DNA from: Cryomorphaceae bacterium
Lineage (GTDB): Bacteria; Bacteroidota; Bacteroidia; Flavobacteriales; UBA7312
Direction of reading: 5' to 3'
Length of the DNA: 6,102 nt
NCBI GenBank assembly: GCA_018608925.1
Contig: JABAYQ010000167.1
Coordinates: 1-6,102, forward strand
Positions 5,415-6,102 of the stretch are shown in pieces; position 1 is the stretch's first letter, and every line of letters begins with the position of its first letter. Made by a program: the position numbers and the translations under genes. The notes under the pieces were generated by a model that did not search any database, was not told where the DNA came from, and was given only the letters and a program-made list of their open reading frames with translations.

Positions 5415-6102
5415 CTAGTGCTGCCAACAATACCTACGATCGATAGCAGCATTTCTTTTACATCGACTTCCCGACTTGGTAGTTGCATTGCACCTACCTT
5501 TATAGCTTGATTTAGATGGGGCTACATAATCGGATGACTGGTTTTTATGAGCATAACAATAACCATTCTCATTTTTAGTGCTGTTACCACATCTACTAGA
5601 AGTACTCTTAGCAATACCCTTACATCGCCCTGCGCTGACTGACGAACTACTCTTTGACGGCATAGAAGAAGCGCTAAAATCCCAACTACTTAGCTGTTTA
5701 GTAGACTCTAAACTATTTTCTACTTGATCATTTAACTGATGAAAAAAATCAATTCCAGTCAGATCTTCTATATAATCAACCGATACAACATAAAAACTTA
5801 GATGCGAAGTAATTTTCTGATTAGGCATTACTAATCCGACCATTTTTTGGCTTTGCTCTGAAAAAATAATTTTATAATAATGAGAGGGAACAGAAACCTC
5901 ATTAGAACCTATACTAGCAAGATTATTATTAAAAACCCCTCCTGTAACAACATACATTTCTCCCTCGCTAAGAACCCAACTCCTAACAAGCGATTCTAAT
6001 TTCTTCCACCCTCCTCTATTAAAAGAAGGATTTTGTGGAGACATATTAGACATGTAAAAAGATTCTGACATTGCAATATTATCATACTTCATGTCTGCTG
6101 CT
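5415..6102 (-). CDS. DNA/RNA non-specific endonuclease (NUC family), 5' end beyond right edge
   Basis: This is the C-terminal part of a Serratia-nuclease/NucA-type enzyme that cuts DNA and RNA with a metal ion. The frame stays open past the ATG at 6092 to the edge, reading A-A-D before that Met; this fits the family stretch DRGHLAPAADMK, so the Met is internal and the catalytic DRGH lies a few residues outside the window. Numbered from that Met, Asn16 (YMSNMSPQ), Asn25 (FNRGGW), Glu33 (KKLE) and Arg37 match Asn110, Asn119 (metal ligand), Glu127 and Arg131 of Serratia nuclease with exact spacing. Further family segments are GEMYVVTGGVF, VPSHYYKIIF and DYIEDLTGIDFF. After a Ser-rich linker (about 130-154) come two Cys/His repeats, not part of the core enzyme. 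Such nucleases are usually secreted, but the N-terminus is not visible. The gene is convergent with the esterase, with no bases between the stops. Confidence 0.92.
   Translation of the reverse strand, partial: AADMKYDNIAMSESFYMSNMSPQNPSFNRGGWKKLESLVRSWVLSEGEMYVVTGGVFNNNLASIGSNEVSVPSHYYKIIFSEQSQKMVGLVMPNQKITSHLSFYVVSVDYIEDLTGIDFFHQLNDQVENSLESTKQLSSWDFSASSMPSKSSSSVSAGRCKGIAKSTSSRCGNSTKNENGYCYAHKNQSSDYVAPSKSSYKGRCNATTKSGSRCKRNAAIDRRYCWQH
5418..5630 (-). repeat. Two Cys/His-rich repeats at the nuclease C-terminus
   Basis: The nuclease ends in two related units. Unit 1 (5547-5630) has C157-x10-C168-x10-C179-x2-H182, with GRCKGIAKSTSSRC and GYCYAH. Unit 2 (5418-5498) has C201-x9-C211-x10-C222-x2-H225, with GRCNATTKSGSRC and RYCWQH; it ends at the last codon. 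The CCCH ligand set and basic residues suggest a small zinc-binding fold that may hold nucleic acid. A Ser/Lys linker of 16 residues separates them. The zinc binding and the role are inferred; residue numbers count from the internal Met at 6092. Confidence 0.75.

Noticed and set aside
5419..5459. Intrinsic terminator for the esterase
   Set aside because: The stem is six pairs with a 21-base loop and a broken T run, too weak to list as a feature; kept only as a note in the findings.
1..6102. Defence island, CRISPR array, transposon, tRNA or riboswitch
   Set aside because: No direct-repeat array, transposase, terminal inverted repeats, cloverleaf or known aptamer pattern was seen. The nuclease alone, of a usually secreted family, does not make a defence system.

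Overview
The window looks like a chromosomal segment of an AT-rich member of the Bacteroidota, most likely a marine Flavobacteriales relative. The evidence is the gene order rpsF-rpsR-rplI with no ssb or priB between them, a secreted esterase ending in a type IX secretion (T9SS) sorting tail, promoters of the Bacteroidota TTTG / TAnnTTTG type, and starts that almost all lack a Shine-Dalgarno sequence. The exact genus cannot be read from the sequence.

Layout, left to right. The first 490 bases hold the N-terminal 163 codons of a mitochondrial-type aconitase, on the minus strand and cut by the left edge. Divergent from it, across about 97 bases, is a stand-alone MacB/FtsX-type ABC permease (588-1817, plus). 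A perfect 18-base palindrome with flanking A and T runs forms a two-way terminator. It separates the permease from the minus-strand ribosomal protein operon rpsF (S6) - rpsR (S18) - rplI (L9). The operon has a clear Bacteroidota promoter and a leader with an unusual anti-SD complement. Divergent from it are two plus-strand alpha/beta hydrolases: a lipoprotein with a Ser-Asp-His triad (3083-3928), then a larger T9SS-exported esterase of the PHB-depolymerase/feruloyl-esterase type (3975-5414). The last gene, minus strand, is a DNA/RNA non-specific endonuclease (NUC family) cut by the right edge. It ends in two Cys/His-rich repeats that look zinc-binding.

How they fit together. The aconitase (TCA cycle) and the ribosomal operon are housekeeping. 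The right half is a group of exported or probably exported hydrolases that could scavenge esters and nucleic acids, although each gene seems to have its own promoter and no shared pathway is proven. I see no mobile element, CRISPR array, tRNA, rRNA or defence locus, and nothing that clearly amounts to a new system. The points most worth checking are the nuclease's duplicated Cys/His tail, the rpsF leader with its anti-SD match at an odd distance, and the domain make-up of the secreted esterase.
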